Shown: positions 1 to 9,545 of the stretch, one piece after another
How the letters are laid out: every line of letters starts with the position of its first letter
Position numbering within the stretch: position 1 is the first letter of the stretch
Assembly: GCF_001183985.1 (NCBI RefSeq)
Contig: NZ_LFZW01000001.1
Location: 768,323 to 832,322 of the forward strand
Source: Peribacillus loiseleuriae
Lineage (GTDB): Bacteria; Bacillota; Bacilli; Bacillales; DSM-1321
Direction of reading: 5' to 3'
Length of the DNA stretch: 64,000 nt
Notes under the pieces: generated by a model
The model's database searches: none
Seen by the model: only the letters and a program-made list of their open reading frames with translations
What the model was told of the DNA's origin: nothing
Made by a program: the position numbers and the translations under genes

Positions 1-11
1 ATTTTAGGCAT
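1..11 (-). CDS. Start of an unidentified gene leaving the window on the left
   Basis: On the minus strand a strong ribosome binding site, AAAGGAGATATACC, lies just before an ATG at positions 11-9, and the frame (Met-Pro-Lys) runs off the left edge. Only three codons are visible, so no function can be given. The spacing and SD quality are what support a real start. Confidence 0.45.
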
Positions 12-41
12 GTTGGTATATCTCCTTTGATTTTTTCTTAC

Positions 42-305
42 AAAACCTGAATGGCATTAAAACGCCACCAGCTACTATAAAGGATGTATCGTTTGGCACA
101 CTACACTCGCCTAATCACACTGGTGGCGGTGCGAAGCCGGAATTTCGGATGCTTTCTCGATTATATAAGTATATCAGCTAAGTAGATTGGCTATATGAGT
201 AAGTTGCGAAGACCCGTTCTCATGTCCTACACAAAGATATCTTTACTCATCAAATCAGATCCGATAGAGTCCTAAATATCTGTAACATTTAACATGTTAC
301 AGATG
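42..305 (+). repeat. Dispersed repeat family, copy A
   Basis: About 190 bases from position 42 (GGCATTAAAACGCCACCAG onward) recur with roughly 85-90% identity at 391-580. Each copy is followed 50-60 bases later by a hairpin containing TGTAACATTT; in copy A this is a perfect 11-bp stem, 278-288 with 294-304. One frame reads SPNHTGGGAKPEFRMLS. The same SPN-x-DGGAE core appears in the shorter copies C and D further along. Whether this is a relic of a coding element, a mobile element or a structured RNA cannot be told here. Confidence 0.7.
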
Positions 306-390
306 GGTTTGTCAGTATTTATTTCAATTATATATTTTTTTGTTAAAAAGAAAACTATTGTCTTGAGTCGTAAACAAAATTGGAAATATA

Positions 391-650
391 CAAAACCTAA
401 AATGGCGTTAAAACGCCACCAGTTACTATAAAGGATGTATCATTTGGCACACTACACTCGCCTAATCACACTGATGGCGGTGCGGAGCCAGAATTTCGGA
501 TGCTTTCTCAATAATATGAGTATACCTGCTGAGTAAATGGGCTATATGAATAAGTAGCGAAGACCCGTCCCCATGTCCTTTATACAAAAAGGTATTGACG
601 ATTAAAACAAAAGCATGTATCCTGTTGATATGTAACATTTCACATATCAC
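391..650 (+). repeat. Dispersed repeat family, copy B
   Basis: This is the second long copy, in the same orientation as copy A. It starts with a perfect short hairpin, GGCGTTAAAACGCC, and carries the frame SPNHTDGGAEPEFRMLS that ends at a stop soon after. The trailing hairpin (627-633 with 642-648) is weaker than in copy A. The 600 bases before the first gene contain nothing else that I can assign. Confidence 0.7.
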
Positions 651-653
651 AAA

Positions 654-668
654 ATGAAAGCGTAACTA
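654..668 (+). promoter_or_regulatory. Possible catabolite-responsive (cre-like) site
   Basis: ATGAAAGCGTAACTA matches the Bacillus CcpA cre consensus WTGNAANCGNWNNCW at all but one fixed position. It lies about 240 bases upstream of the dehydrogenase/GntP pair, whose products look carbohydrate-related. The match could be chance in AT-rich DNA. Confidence 0.25.
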
Positions 669-907
669 TGGGGAGAATTTGGTGGAATCTGCTGTTAGAA
701 AACCGATGGTCTTTCTAGTTGTCTTTCGAAATATCAATACTGGTCAAAGAGTAAGCGTTAACTATTAAATATTGTTTGGCCATCCAATTAAAGCGCGACT
801 ATTTGAAAAGAATTACAATTAACGCTGATCCTTCGTTACTGTCAGTTGTTAAGTGGATTGTAAAAAGAAAACGGCTACAATTAATAATTTTATGAGGAGT
901 GAAGATG

Positions 908-1927
908 ATGAAAGCAGTAAGAATTCCTGAAGCAAATAAAATAGAAATTGTGGATATACAAGAACCAAACATCGAACAAGCCAATGAAGTCAAAGTAAAA
1001 ATAAAACGAGTAGGTATCTGTGGTTCAGATATGCATATTTATCACGGAACGAATCCACTTGCGACCTATCCAAGAATAGTTGGACATGAAGTAGCGGGGG
1101 AAATCATAGAGATTGGCTCAAATGTAACTAAGGTAGCTGTGGGTGACCATGTGGTGATTGAACCAATTAGCTATTGTGGCGAATGTTATGCATGTAAAAA
1201 AGGAAGACCAAATGTTTGTAAAGAAGTATCTGTATTTGGTGTACATGAAGATGGTGGAATGAAAGAATTTGCCATTCTGTCAGAAAGACAAGTGCATAAA
1301 GTAGATTCTGAGATTGAATGGGACGAAGCAGTCATGGCTGAACCGTATACAATCGGAGCACAAGCTACATGGAGAGGGAACGTGCAAGAGGGACAAACTG
1401 TCTTTATCCAAGGAGCTGGACCAATCGGTATTACTGTTTTGAAAATGGCTAAGCTACGCGGGGCAACCGTTATTATCTCTGATTTTACAAACGAAAGATT
1501 GGCGTTTGCAAAAGAAAATGGGGCGGACTACACGATTAATCCAACTGAAGTGGATGTCGAAAGTAAAATAAATGAAATCACAAAAGATGAAGGCGCAAAT
1601 GTTGTAATTGATGCGGTAGGTATGCCGCAAACATTTGAATTAAGTGTAAAAGTAGCTTCTGCTGCAGGGAATGTTGTTTTACTAGGTTTCAATGCAACAC
1701 CATCATCAATCGCTCAAATGTTAATTACGAAAAAAGAATTAACAATTACAGGATCAAGGTTGCAAACCAATCAATTTGGTAAAGTTGTAGAGCTAATAAA
1801 TGAAAAGAAATTAACGCATAATGGTTTAATTACGCACAAATTTCCATTAAGTCAGGTAAAAGAAGCTTTTGCGTTTGTAGAAAAAAACCCTCAATTAGTT
1901 CGAAAAGCTGTTATCGTTTTTGAGTAA
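908..1927 (+). CDS. Zinc-dependent medium-chain alcohol/polyol dehydrogenase
   Basis: A cytosolic NAD(P)-dependent dehydrogenase of the medium-chain, zinc-containing class, related to sorbitol, L-threonine and L-galactonate/L-idonate 5-dehydrogenases. Counting from ATG 908 it has 339 residues. The catalytic zinc ligands are Cys38 (GICGSD), His60-Glu61 (GHE) and the Glu of MAEP. The structural zinc loop is Cys90, Cys93, Cys96 and Cys104. A GAGPIG dinucleotide motif follows near residue 170. The SD GAGGAG (894-899) overlaps the upstream GTG 899, so ATG 905 or 908 is preferred. A GntP-type permease follows 154 bases later, which suggests oxidation of a sugar acid or polyol imported by that permease. 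The exact substrate is not determinable. Confidence 0.9.
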   Translation: MKAVRIPEANKIEIVDIQEPNIEQANEVKVKIKRVGICGSDMHIYHGTNPLATYPRIVGHEVAGEIIEIGSNVTKVAVGDHVVIEPISYCGECYACKKGRPNVCKEVSVFGVHEDGGMKEFAILSERQVHKVDSEIEWDEAVMAEPYTIGAQATWRGNVQEGQTVFIQGAGPIGITVLKMAKLRGATVIISDFTNERLAFAKENGADYTINPTEVDVESKINEITKDEGANVVIDAVGMPQTFELSVKVASAAGNVVLLGFNATPSSIAQMLITKKELTITGSRLQTNQFGKVVELINEKKLTHNGLITHKFPLSQVKEAFAFVEKNPQLVRKAVIVFE

Positions 1928-2081
1928 TGAAGAAACTTTTAAATAATAAATAGTGATAGAAAGTGGAACATTAGCAACTGCTAATCCCTTGTATGATCAG
2001 TGTTGCTCGTGCTTTTGAAAAAGAGTATGAGCAACTTGAAAAGTATCAAAAAATAATAGATTATTAGTAAGGAGAAATGTT

Positions 2082-3431
2082 ATGCCATTAGTTATTGTCG
2101 CTTTAGGAATTGTTGCTTTACTCGTATTAATCATGAAATTTAATATGAATACATTTATTTCGTTAGTTGTTGTTTCGTTCTTAATTGCTTTAGCTTTAGG
2201 AATGCCGATAAGTGAAGTTGTTGCGTCCGTTCAACATGGGATGGGAAATACTTTAGGTGGGATTGCTTTAGTATTTGGACTAGGAGCTATCCTTGGTAAA
2301 TTGATTGCAGATGCTGGGGGAGCCCAACGTATTGCAATGACATTAATTGATAAGTTTGGTGAGAAAAGAATTCAATGGGCTGTTGTAACGGCTGGATTCA
2401 TACTTGGTATTGCATTGTTCTTTGAAGTAGGTCTCGTATTATTAATTCCAATTGTTTATCAAATTTCCAAACATTTGAAAATATCATTTTTGTGGTTAGG
2501 TTTGCCAATGGCGACTGCACTATCAGTTACGCACGCATTCTTACCGCCACATCCAGGTCCAACAGTTATTGCTCAAGAATTTGGAGCAAACGTAGGTCTG
2601 GTATTAGTTTATGGCTTAATTATTGCTATTCCGACAGTGATTATAGCAGGTCCGTTATTTACAAAATTCGCAAGAAAATTTGCTCCATCGGCTTTTGAAC
2701 GAGAAGTTTCAGGTAGTATGGCTTCCATAGGTAACGCAAAACAATATAAATTAGAAGATACTCCGGGATTTGGTGTTAGCGCATTCACAGCATTATTCCC
2801 CGTTATTTTAATGGCATTATCAACGATTGTTACTGTATTTCAAGATGCGCTGAACTTACCAGTCTTATTGATTGACATCGTCAAAATGGTTGGTGCACCA
2901 ACTACAGTTATGTTGCTTTCTGTATTACTTGCAATCTATACAATGGGTATCGCACGAAAAATACCAATGAAACAACTGATGCAATCTGCCGAAACTTCTA
3001 TAGCATCCATCGGTATGATGTTACTCATTCTAGGAGCTGGTGGTTCCCTTAAGCAAGTATTAATTGATGGTGGTGTTGGTGGGTATGTTGCTACCATTTT
3101 TGAAGGTAGTACAATCTCACCGCTAATATTAGCTTGGCTTATCGCTGCTGTCATTAGACTTGCACAAGGGTCTGCAACAGTGGCAGCGTTAACAACAGCT
3201 GGATTGGTAATTCCGATGTTGTCAGGCACGGATGTTAACTTGGAATTAATCGTGTTAGCCACAGGTGCAGGTAGTATTATTGCTTCACACGTAAATGATA
3301 CCGGTTTCTGGATTGTGAAAGAATCTTTTGGATTAACTCTGAAAGAGACATTCGCAACATGGACAGTGCTTGAAACTCTTATTTCTGTCTGTGGCCTCGT
3401 CTTTGTATTACTTCTAAATTTATTTGTTTAA
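2082..3431 (+). CDS. GntP-family gluconate/sugar-acid permease
   Basis: A polytopic inner-membrane protein of 449 residues with a dozen or so hydrophobic segments, typical of the GntP family (H+-coupled uptake of gluconate and related hydroxy acids). Family features seen include an early glycine-rich stretch (LGGIALVFGLGAILGKL), the FLPPHPGPT loop near residue 155, and the late RLAQGSATVAALTTAG segment. The start has an AAGGAG ribosome binding site seven bases upstream. It sits behind the dehydrogenase and ends in a good terminator, so the pair probably form one transcription unit. A weak hairpin (2002-2008 with 2029-2035) lies between them. Specificity (gluconate, idonate, glycerate) is inferred only at family level. 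Confidence 0.9.
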   Translation: MPLVIVALGIVALLVLIMKFNMNTFISLVVVSFLIALALGMPISEVVASVQHGMGNTLGGIALVFGLGAILGKLIADAGGAQRIAMTLIDKFGEKRIQWAVVTAGFILGIALFFEVGLVLLIPIVYQISKHLKISFLWLGLPMATALSVTHAFLPPHPGPTVIAQEFGANVGLVLVYGLIIAIPTVIIAGPLFTKFARKFAPSAFEREVSGSMASIGNAKQYKLEDTPGFGVSAFTALFPVILMALSTIVTVFQDALNLPVLLIDIVKMVGAPTTVMLLSVLLAIYTMGIARKIPMKQLMQSAETSIASIGMMLLILGAGGSLKQVLIDGGVGGYVATIFEGSTISPLILAWLIAAVIRLAQGSATVAALTTAGLVIPMLSGTDVNLELIVLATGAGSIIASHVNDTGFWIVKESFGLTLKETFATWTVLETLISVCGLVFVLLLNLFV

Positions 3432-3474
3432 GATTTTGTTAGTATTCAAGATTACGAATCTATTTGCTCTCCTT

Positions 3475-3505
3475 AACCACACTTCAAAATTGAGGTGTGG
3501 TTTTT
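3475..3505 (+). terminator. Rho-independent terminator after the GntP permease
   Basis: AACCACAC and GTGTGGTT pair around a short loop, with a partly paired inner section, and a TTTTT run follows. It closes the dehydrogenase/permease unit. Confidence 0.8.
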
Positions 3506-3573
3506 CTACCCTTAATTTAGGGGGATTTGGCGTCTGCTGAGAAGTCCCCATTTATGAGGTGATTTTTTGTGCA

Positions 3574-3791
3574 GAGGGACAAGGGGATAGGTACCTTGTC
3601 CCTCTTGTATTTTCTAGAACAGATATGGCGACTAATTTTTTCTTTTCATAGAACCCTCTATCAAACGATTTGACTACGACCTTTTGACTTGTGGGATGGT
3701 ATGGGGGTTGATGCACCTTTTGTTATCTTAAACTTGTTCATCTAGGAAATGTTAAGCAGGGACCCGTTCCTGTGCCTTTGCCTGTGTCTCT
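3574..3791 (+). repeat. REPIN-like repeat, copy 1
   Basis: About 218 bases bounded by GGGACA...TGTCCC-type palindromes. They recur almost unchanged at 10053-10263 in the same orientation. The left palindrome reads GGGACAAGGGGATAGG followed by TACCTTGTCCC; the right end is a degraded GGGAC...TGTC. Bacilli carry many short palindromic elements of this kind that are mobilised by Y1 (RAYT) transposases. No transposase gene is inside. The rest of the gap 3432-4067 holds only the terminator above and no gene I can support. Confidence 0.75.
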
Positions 3792-4067
3792 GATTAAAAG
3801 CTGAAGAACCCAACATCGTTTCACTTTTTTGCCCTTTTCCTGTATTTGTTACTTCAGCTTACGACATTTTGAAATTCCTATCATCAGATGTGTTAGAAAA
3901 TCTAATATAGTATTTGTAAATATAACTAAGTGTTGAAAGGGAAAAAAGATTTTATTTCAATTATGGGTAAACCTTTATTTTGGGGGAATATTTGATGTAA
4001 CATTAATGAAATACTTACGTCTAACTATTTTGAAGTCTAACATCTAGAAAAAGGAGAGTACAGAACA

Positions 4068-4553
4068 ATGAAAAAAAGAATGATGGTTTTTATGTTTACC
4101 CTAGTATTAGGTATGGTGATTACAGGTTGTTCTAAAGATAAGTCGGATGCAATCGAGGCGAAGATGCCTGCGAAAGAAATGGCAGAGAAAATGGTGAAGG
4201 AAGTGGAAGAACCTGCTCTAATTGAATTACAACCAGATGAAGTGAAGGAAATATACAATCTGGACCCTGAGAAGCTTGATGAATATTCGATTAGAATACC
4301 GTTGATGAGCGTGAAGACAAATGAAATCGCAATTTTGAAAGTGAAAGATGCCAAAGATGTCCCTGACGTCGAATCAGCAGTAAAACAAAGAGTGGAAAAT
4401 GTGAAAAAGCAATTCGAACATTATCTTCCGGATCAATATGAGAATGCGAAAAACTATAAACTAGTTACGAAAGGCAACTATGTGTTATTGGTCATCTCTG
4501 AAAAAGCAGACGAACTTGTAAAAGTATACGATAGCTTTTTTGACCAAAAATAA
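4068..4553 (+). CDS. DUF4358-like lipoprotein
   Basis: A 161-residue predicted lipoprotein. The N-terminus has two basic residues, a hydrophobic segment (residues 5-18) and the lipobox ITGC, so Cys21 would be lipidated and the rest displayed outside the membrane. The mature part is acidic and helical, then carries a region (residues 60-160) resembling DUF4358. Proteins of that family are often encoded beside MBOAT acyltransferases. AAAGGAGAG lies about ten bases before the ATG. Only six bases separate its stop from the next gene, so the three genes 4068-7101 very probably form one operon. Its role is presumably accessory to surface acylation, but this is inference from neighbours. Confidence 0.8.
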   Translation: MKKRMMVFMFTLVLGMVITGCSKDKSDAIEAKMPAKEMAEKMVKEVEEPALIELQPDEVKEIYNLDPEKLDEYSIRIPLMSVKTNEIAILKVKDAKDVPDVESAVKQRVENVKKQFEHYLPDQYENAKNYKLVTKGNYVLLVISEKADELVKVYDSFFDQK

Positions 4554-4559
4554 GCGGCC

Positions 4560-5945
4560 ATGGTATTCAGCAGCCTACTTTTCCTATTCTTGTTCCTGCC
4601 GGCCGCTCTAGCTTTTTACTATTGTTCACCAAGGCGGATTAGGAATCTAATTTTATTTTTAACTAGTCTTATCTTCTATGCCTGGGGCGAACCTGTTTAT
4701 ATCATAATTATGTTGGTGTCCACGCTTACGGATTACAGCTTCGGTTTGCTACTTGATAGACCAAAGATGACTCCCATGAAACGTAAGTGGATTGTCGTAT
4801 TTTCTATTATCGTTAATCTGGCGCTGTTATCTTATTTTAAATACGCTGATTTTTTCATTCAGAATGTAAATTCATTGCTCGGTACGGAAATCCCTTTAAC
4901 TGAACTTTCACTGCCCATCGGAATATCATTTTACACGTTTCAATCCATGTCTTATATCATAGACGTGTATAGAGGAACAGCTAAAGCACAACGGAATTGG
5001 ATTGATTTCGGAACTTTCGTTGCCTTGTTCCCTCAATTAGTAGCAGGTCCAATCGTGAAATATAACACGCTTGCAGAACAGCTCCACAAGCGATCGGAAA
5101 ATATCAAGATGTTCGCAGAAGGTGTTCGACGGTTCGTTATCGGCTTGGCTAAGAAGGTACTACTTGCCAATAATATCGGTTTGCTTTGGCAGGCTATCTC
5201 GGTCTCAAATCCAGATTCGATGCCTGCATTAACGGCTTGGCTTGGCATTATTGCATTTGCCTTCCAAATCTATTTTGATTTTAGCGGTTATTCCGACATG
5301 GCCATTGGTCTCGGCCTCATGTTTGGCTTTCGATTTAACGAGAATTTCAACAAGCCGTATATCGCTCAAAGCATTACCGACTTCTGGAGAAGATGGCATA
5401 TATCGCTTAGCAGTTGGTTTCGAGAATACGTCTACATCCCGCTTGGTGGTAACCGTCTGGGGTTAACCATTCAAATGCGTAATATACTCATCGTTTGGCT
5501 GCTTACGGGATTCTGGCATGGAGCAAGCTGGAATTTCATATTGTGGGGGTTGTACTTCGGTGTCATTCTCATTATTGAAAAATGGTGGGGGTTAAAGCTG
5601 TTGCTTTGCCTACCACGTTGGGTAAGGCACCTCTACGCACTCATGCTCATTCTAATCGGTTGGGTATTGTTCGCCTTTGATCAGCCTTCCTTGATTGTTA
5701 GCTATTTGCGTGCCATGGCGGGATTCAATCACCAATCGCTTTGGGATAGCGGTACAGTGTACTTTGTTTATACGAACGCGATTTTGTTCTTAGTATTGAT
5801 TATTGCCTCTTTACCTAAGAAGCAATGGTTAAGAATCAATGAATTGTCGCTTTTTCATCTTGTTTGGTATGGCTTTCTCTTCTTTCTTTCCGTAGCCTAT
5901 TTGGTAGATGAAACTTTTAATCCATTCTTATATTTCCGGTTTTAG
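4560..5945 (+). CDS. MBOAT-family O-acyltransferase (AlgI-like)
   Basis: A multi-spanning membrane acyltransferase of 461 residues. Proteins of the AlgI/PatA/DltB group move acyl chains across the membrane for O-acetylation of polysaccharides or other surface polymers. The N-terminus MVFSSLLFLFLFLPAAL is typical of AlgI-like proteins and fixes the start at ATG 4560. No clear SD is present, and translation is probably coupled to the lipoprotein gene six bases upstream. The two conserved histidines are visible: His280 in RRWHISLS and His320 in TGFWHGASW. The downstream DHHW/AlgJ-type protein is the usual extracytoplasmic partner. The acceptor polymer is unknown; no polysaccharide synthesis genes lie in the window. 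Confidence 0.93.
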   Translation: MVFSSLLFLFLFLPAALAFYYCSPRRIRNLILFLTSLIFYAWGEPVYIIIMLVSTLTDYSFGLLLDRPKMTPMKRKWIVVFSIIVNLALLSYFKYADFFIQNVNSLLGTEIPLTELSLPIGISFYTFQSMSYIIDVYRGTAKAQRNWIDFGTFVALFPQLVAGPIVKYNTLAEQLHKRSENIKMFAEGVRRFVIGLAKKVLLANNIGLLWQAISVSNPDSMPALTAWLGIIAFAFQIYFDFSGYSDMAIGLGLMFGFRFNENFNKPYIAQSITDFWRRWHISLSSWFREYVYIPLGGNRLGLTIQMRNILIVWLLTGFWHGASWNFILWGLYFGVILIIEKWWGLKLLLCLPRWVRHLYALMLILIGWVLFAFDQPSLIVSYLRAMAGFNHQSLWDSGTVYFVYTNAILFLVLIIASLPKKQWLRINELSLFHLVWYGFLFFLSVAYLVDETFNPFLYFRF

Positions 5946-5958
5946 AGAGGAGAAAATC

Positions 5959-7101
5959 ATGAAGCAGAAAGCAGAGCGATTATTGGTCTTGGGGTTTGTC
6001 GGAACGTTGTTTCTAAACGCTCTGTTCTTCTTCATTTTGCCTCATCAACGTTTCTCCGATCTGGAAAACAGGTATTTACAAGGTGCTCCACATCTAGCTT
6101 GGGATAACTTATTGTCCAAGAAATATGCCGAAGAGGCTGAGAGTTTTGTAACGGACCATTTTCCTTTTCGGGACAAGTGGGTGTGGATAAAATCAGCTGC
6201 GGAACAATATCGGCTGCAGAAAGAGAATAACGGAATCTATAAAGGGAAAGACGGCTATTTATTTGAAACGTTCTTAGAGCCTGATTATACGAAGATTCAG
6301 CAATATACAGAGTCGGTAAACCAATTTGCCAGCAACCATCCGGAAGTGAACATGACATTCATGCTTGCGCCCACATCGATTGGCCTTTATCCTGAACGGT
6401 TACCATGGTTAGCGCCGTCGTATTCTCAAAAGAAGGTAAATCGATTTATCGAAGATCATATGCGGAACGAGTTAACCTTTATTGACGGTTTTGATTTTCT
6501 TGACTCGCATGCTTCTGATCCGATTTATTATCGGACCGATCATCATTGGACGACATACGGAGCTTATTTGGCCTATGTTGCTTATGCGGAGCAGAAGGGG
6601 TGGCATTCTCTTTCACAAAAAGATTTCCTGATACAAACAGTGAGCCATTCGTTTCTAGGAAGCTATCATACAAGGAGTCAGTTTAATGGTTTATTGCCAG
6701 ATACCATCCAAGTCTATTCCCCTCGAGATCCCATACCTACAGAGATGTATATCGTGGATACGAATCAAACGATGACGAGTATGTATGATCCGAGCTTTCT
6801 TGCTAAGAAGGATCAATATTCCTATTTCCTAGGTGGTGTTCATGCATTAATGAAGCTTACAACCGAGCTTGGCTCGCAACAGATTGAACAAGATAAGCTA
6901 CTAGTCATTAAAGATTCCTATGCACATAGTGTAATCCCTTTTCTTACAAGACATGTCCCGGAAATTCACGTCATTGACATTCGGTATTATAATGGCAGCA
7001 TTGCTGAATATCTGTCCAAGAATGAAATAAAAGACGTTTTGTTTTTATTTAACACATCCACCTTAGTTGGCGATGCATCTCTTTTGAAACTAAATGACTA
7101 G
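5959..7101 (+). CDS. DHHW/AlgJ-type SGNH-like acyltransfer protein
   Basis: A 380-residue protein with an N-terminal membrane anchor (about residues 9-28) and an extracytoplasmic domain of the DHHW/AlgJ-AlgX class. The name-giving motif is present at Asp194-His195-His196-Trp197 (YYRTDHHWTTYG), and a serine block KDSYAHS near Ser320 fits the nucleophile region of SGNH-type enzymes. Start ATG 5959 is preferred because AGAGGAG lies seven bases upstream; a longer frame overlapping the preceding gene has no SD. It lies 13 bases after the MBOAT gene. Together they would complete transfer of an acyl, probably acetyl, group to a surface polymer. Direct substrate evidence is lacking. Confidence 0.88.
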   Translation: MKQKAERLLVLGFVGTLFLNALFFFILPHQRFSDLENRYLQGAPHLAWDNLLSKKYAEEAESFVTDHFPFRDKWVWIKSAAEQYRLQKENNGIYKGKDGYLFETFLEPDYTKIQQYTESVNQFASNHPEVNMTFMLAPTSIGLYPERLPWLAPSYSQKKVNRFIEDHMRNELTFIDGFDFLDSHASDPIYYRTDHHWTTYGAYLAYVAYAEQKGWHSLSQKDFLIQTVSHSFLGSYHTRSQFNGLLPDTIQVYSPRDPIPTEMYIVDTNQTMTSMYDPSFLAKKDQYSYFLGGVHALMKLTTELGSQQIEQDKLLVIKDSYAHSVIPFLTRHVPEIHVIDIRYYNGSIAEYLSKNEIKDVLFLFNTSTLVGDASLLKLND

Positions 7102-7251
7102 CGATTAGGATGCTTACGTAAGCCTTTAATTTCAAATTGCAGTAAACGGACCACAATCTGGACATAAAAACCTTATTTAGATGTGTCACGGAGAACCGTA
7201 TCATAGGTAAATGAGATTTTTTATTTGTAGCTTATAGGGTGCAAAAATTAT

Positions 7252-7299
7252 AAAGAAAAAGGCCTGTTGAAAAGTAATTTTCATACTTTTCAACAGGCC
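7252..7299 (-). terminator. Terminator of ahpC-ahpF
   Basis: A perfect 16-bp stem (7261-7276 with 7284-7299) is followed, when read on the minus strand, by TTTTTCTTT. It closes the ahpCF operon. It may also stop rightward transcription from the acylation operon, but the T-run on that side is poor. Confidence 0.85.
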
Positions 7300-7319
7300 A
7301 ATTATAATAAAATGGTGGT

Positions 7320-8849
7320 TTAATTTCGGATTAGGTAATCGAATGAACCTAAGGCTGCATTCGCACCTGATCCCATCGAAATAATAATCTGTTTATATGG
7401 ATTATTTGTGCAGTCTCCTGCAGCGAACACTCCAGGTATGTTTGTTGAGCCATGATTATCTACGATGATTTCGCCGATTCTATTACGTTCAACCGTTTCA
7501 GCTAACCAGTCTGTATTTGGCACAAGGCCGATCTGAACAAATACTCCCGCCAATTCAATATGCTGTGCTGCTCCAGTATCGCGCTCAACGTAGGAAATAC
7601 CGTTTACCTTATCGGTTCCAGTAATTTCTGTTGTTTGAACGTTCTTTAGGACCGTTACATTTGGCAGACTGTTAAGTCGATCTTGCAGTACAGAATCAGC
7701 TTTTAGCTCAGGATTAAATTCAAGAACTGTTACATGTTTTACAATCCCAGCGAGATCAATCGCTGCCTCAATACCGGAATTACCGCCACCAATAACGGCT
7801 ACGTGTTTTCCAGCAAACAATGGACCATCGCAATGCGGACAGTAAGCTACACCTTTATTCTTAAATTCATTCTCGCCAGGAACACCAACATTGCGCCAAC
7901 GAGCACCTGTTGAAAGGATGACGGTTTTGCTTTTTAGAACAGCTCCGTTTTCCAGTTCAATTTCGATGAAGTCTTTCTTTTCTAAACGTTTGGCACGCTG
8001 TAAATTCATTACATCAACGTTGTATTCTTTCACATGCTCCTCAAGACTTGCAGCGAGCTTCGGACCCTCAGTGTGTTTAACACTAATAAAGTTCTCAATA
8101 GAAGCAGTGTCCAAAATCTGACCACCGAAACGTTCAGCAACAATCCCTGTACGAATGCCTTTACGTGCAGCATAGATTGCCGCACTTGCACCCGCAGGTC
8201 CGCCCCCGACAACGAGTACATCATAAGGATCTTTATCAGCAAACTCTGATGCATCTGGGGCGTTCCCCATCTTGGCTAGAATTTCTTCTATGGCCATTCG
8301 ACCGCTTCCGAATGATTCCCCATTTAGGAACACGGTTGGTACGGCCATGATGTTTTTGCTTTCTACTTCCTCTTTGAATGCTGCACCATCGATCATTGTA
8401 TGAGTAATATTAGGATTAATAATGCTCATCAAGTTCAATGCTTGGACAACATCTGGGCAGTTTTGGCAAGTCAGGCTAATGTAAGAATCAAAGTGATGTT
8501 CGCCTTTAATGCTTTTTACTTGATCAATTACTTTCTGATCAACTTTTGGTGCTCTACCACTTACTTGTAATAAAGCCAACACTAATGAAGTAAATTCGTG
8601 TCCTAGGGGGATACCAGCAAAAGTTACGCCCGTATCTTCACTGCTACGATTTACGCTAAAACTTGGTGTTCTCTCTAACTGTGTGTTCTCAACTTTAATG
8701 TTGGAAGACATGGTAGCTAATTCATCAACTAAAGCGAGCATGTCTTGGGAGATTTTATCGGAACCCGCACTTACTTTGAGTAGCACCTCGCCCTCCATCA
8801 TTTGAAGATATTGGGCTAATTGTGCTTTGATTTCTGCATCAAGTATCAT
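7320..8849 (-). CDS. ahpF: Alkyl hydroperoxide reductase subunit F
   Basis: The NADH-dependent flavoprotein that reduces AhpC, 509 residues and the usual length. The N-terminal double thioredoxin-fold domain carries Cys128-Gln-Asn-Cys131. The FAD site GGGPAGASAA follows near residue 215. The thioredoxin-reductase-like part has the redox pair Cys337-Pro-His-Cys340, and an NADH-binding GGGNSG comes next. AAGGAG lies upstream of the ATG. It is 12 bases downstream of ahpC, so the two are co-transcribed. Electrons flow from NADH through FAD and the two disulfide centres to AhpC, which detoxifies hydrogen peroxide and organic peroxides in the cytoplasm. Confidence 0.97.
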   Translation of the reverse strand: MILDAEIKAQLAQYLQMMEGEVLLKVSAGSDKISQDMLALVDELATMSSNIKVENTQLERTPSFSVNRSSEDTGVTFAGIPLGHEFTSLVLALLQVSGRAPKVDQKVIDQVKSIKGEHHFDSYISLTCQNCPDVVQALNLMSIINPNITHTMIDGAAFKEEVESKNIMAVPTVFLNGESFGSGRMAIEEILAKMGNAPDASEFADKDPYDVLVVGGGPAGASAAIYAARKGIRTGIVAERFGGQILDTASIENFISVKHTEGPKLAASLEEHVKEYNVDVMNLQRAKRLEKKDFIEIELENGAVLKSKTVILSTGARWRNVGVPGENEFKNKGVAYCPHCDGPLFAGKHVAVIGGGNSGIEAAIDLAGIVKHVTVLEFNPELKADSVLQDRLNSLPNVTVLKNVQTTEITGTDKVNGISYVERDTGAAQHIELAGVFVQIGLVPNTDWLAETVERNRIGEIIVDNHGSTNIPGVFAAGDCTNNPYKQIIISMGSGANAALGSFDYLIRN

Positions 8850-8861
8850 GGATAATACTCC

Positions 8862-9431
8862 TTAAATCTTTCCTACAAGATCAAGGCTTGGTTTTAGTGT
8901 TTCAGAACCCTCTTGCCATTTTGCAGGACAAACTTCACCTGGGTTGTTGCGAACATATTGAGCCGCCTTAATCTTGTTAACAAGTGTGCTTGCATCACGG
9001 CCGATACCACCTGCATTGATTTCAAGTGCTTGAACCACACCGTCTGGATCGATGATGAAAGTACCGCGATCTGCAAGACCGTCTTCTTCAATTAATACAT
9101 CGAAGTTGCGAGAAATTTGGTGTGAAGGGTCGCCGATCATAATGTATTCGATTTTGTTAATTGTTTCTGATGAGTCGTGCCATGCTTTATGTGTAAAATG
9201 AGTATCTGTTGAAACAGAGTACACTTCAACACCAAGATCTTTTAGAGTAGCATATTGGTTTTGAAGGTCCTCAAGCTCAGTAGGGCATACAAATGTAAAG
9301 TCTGCTGGGTAGAAGCAAACAATACTCCATTGTCCTTTTAAGTTTTGCTCTGTAACATCAATAAACTCGCCGTTACCGCTATTGTAAGCTGATGCGCTGA
9401 ATGGTAGTATTTCTTTTCCAATTAAAGACAT
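8862..9431 (-). CDS. ahpC: Alkyl hydroperoxide reductase subunit C (2-Cys peroxiredoxin)
   Basis: A typical 2-Cys peroxiredoxin of 189 residues, close to AhpC of Bacillus. The peroxidatic cysteine is Cys49 in [13 protein letters not shown] and the resolving cysteine is Cys168 in GEVCPAKW. It reduces hydrogen peroxide and alkyl hydroperoxides and is recycled by AhpF, whose gene follows after 12 bases. An AGGAGGA ribosome binding site precedes the ATG. A PerR-like box and a consensus -35 lie 115-170 bases upstream, consistent with peroxide control. Confidence 0.98.
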   Translation of the reverse strand: MSLIGKEILPFSASAYNSGNGEFIDVTEQNLKGQWSIVCFYPADFTFVCPTELEDLQNQYATLKDLGVEVYSVSTDTHFTHKAWHDSSETINKIEYIMIGDPSHQISRNFDVLIEEDGLADRGTFIIDPDGVVQALEINAGGIGRDASTLVNKIKAAQYVRNNPGEVCPAKWQEGSETLKPSLDLVGKI

Positions 9432-9545
9432 AATGAAACTTCCTCCTAGTATGTTCTTTAGAATGTATTAGTAGTTAGTTTAGACAATTAGTCAAACTTT
9501 AATAACCAATAATAAATCTAATTCATGTTGAGTATTATTATTTAA

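Noticed and set aside
42..231. Copy A as a T-box or other known riboswitch
   Set aside because: The GGTGGCGGTGCG core does not match the T-box AGGGTGGNACCGCG sequence, and no terminator or downstream gene in the right place follows.
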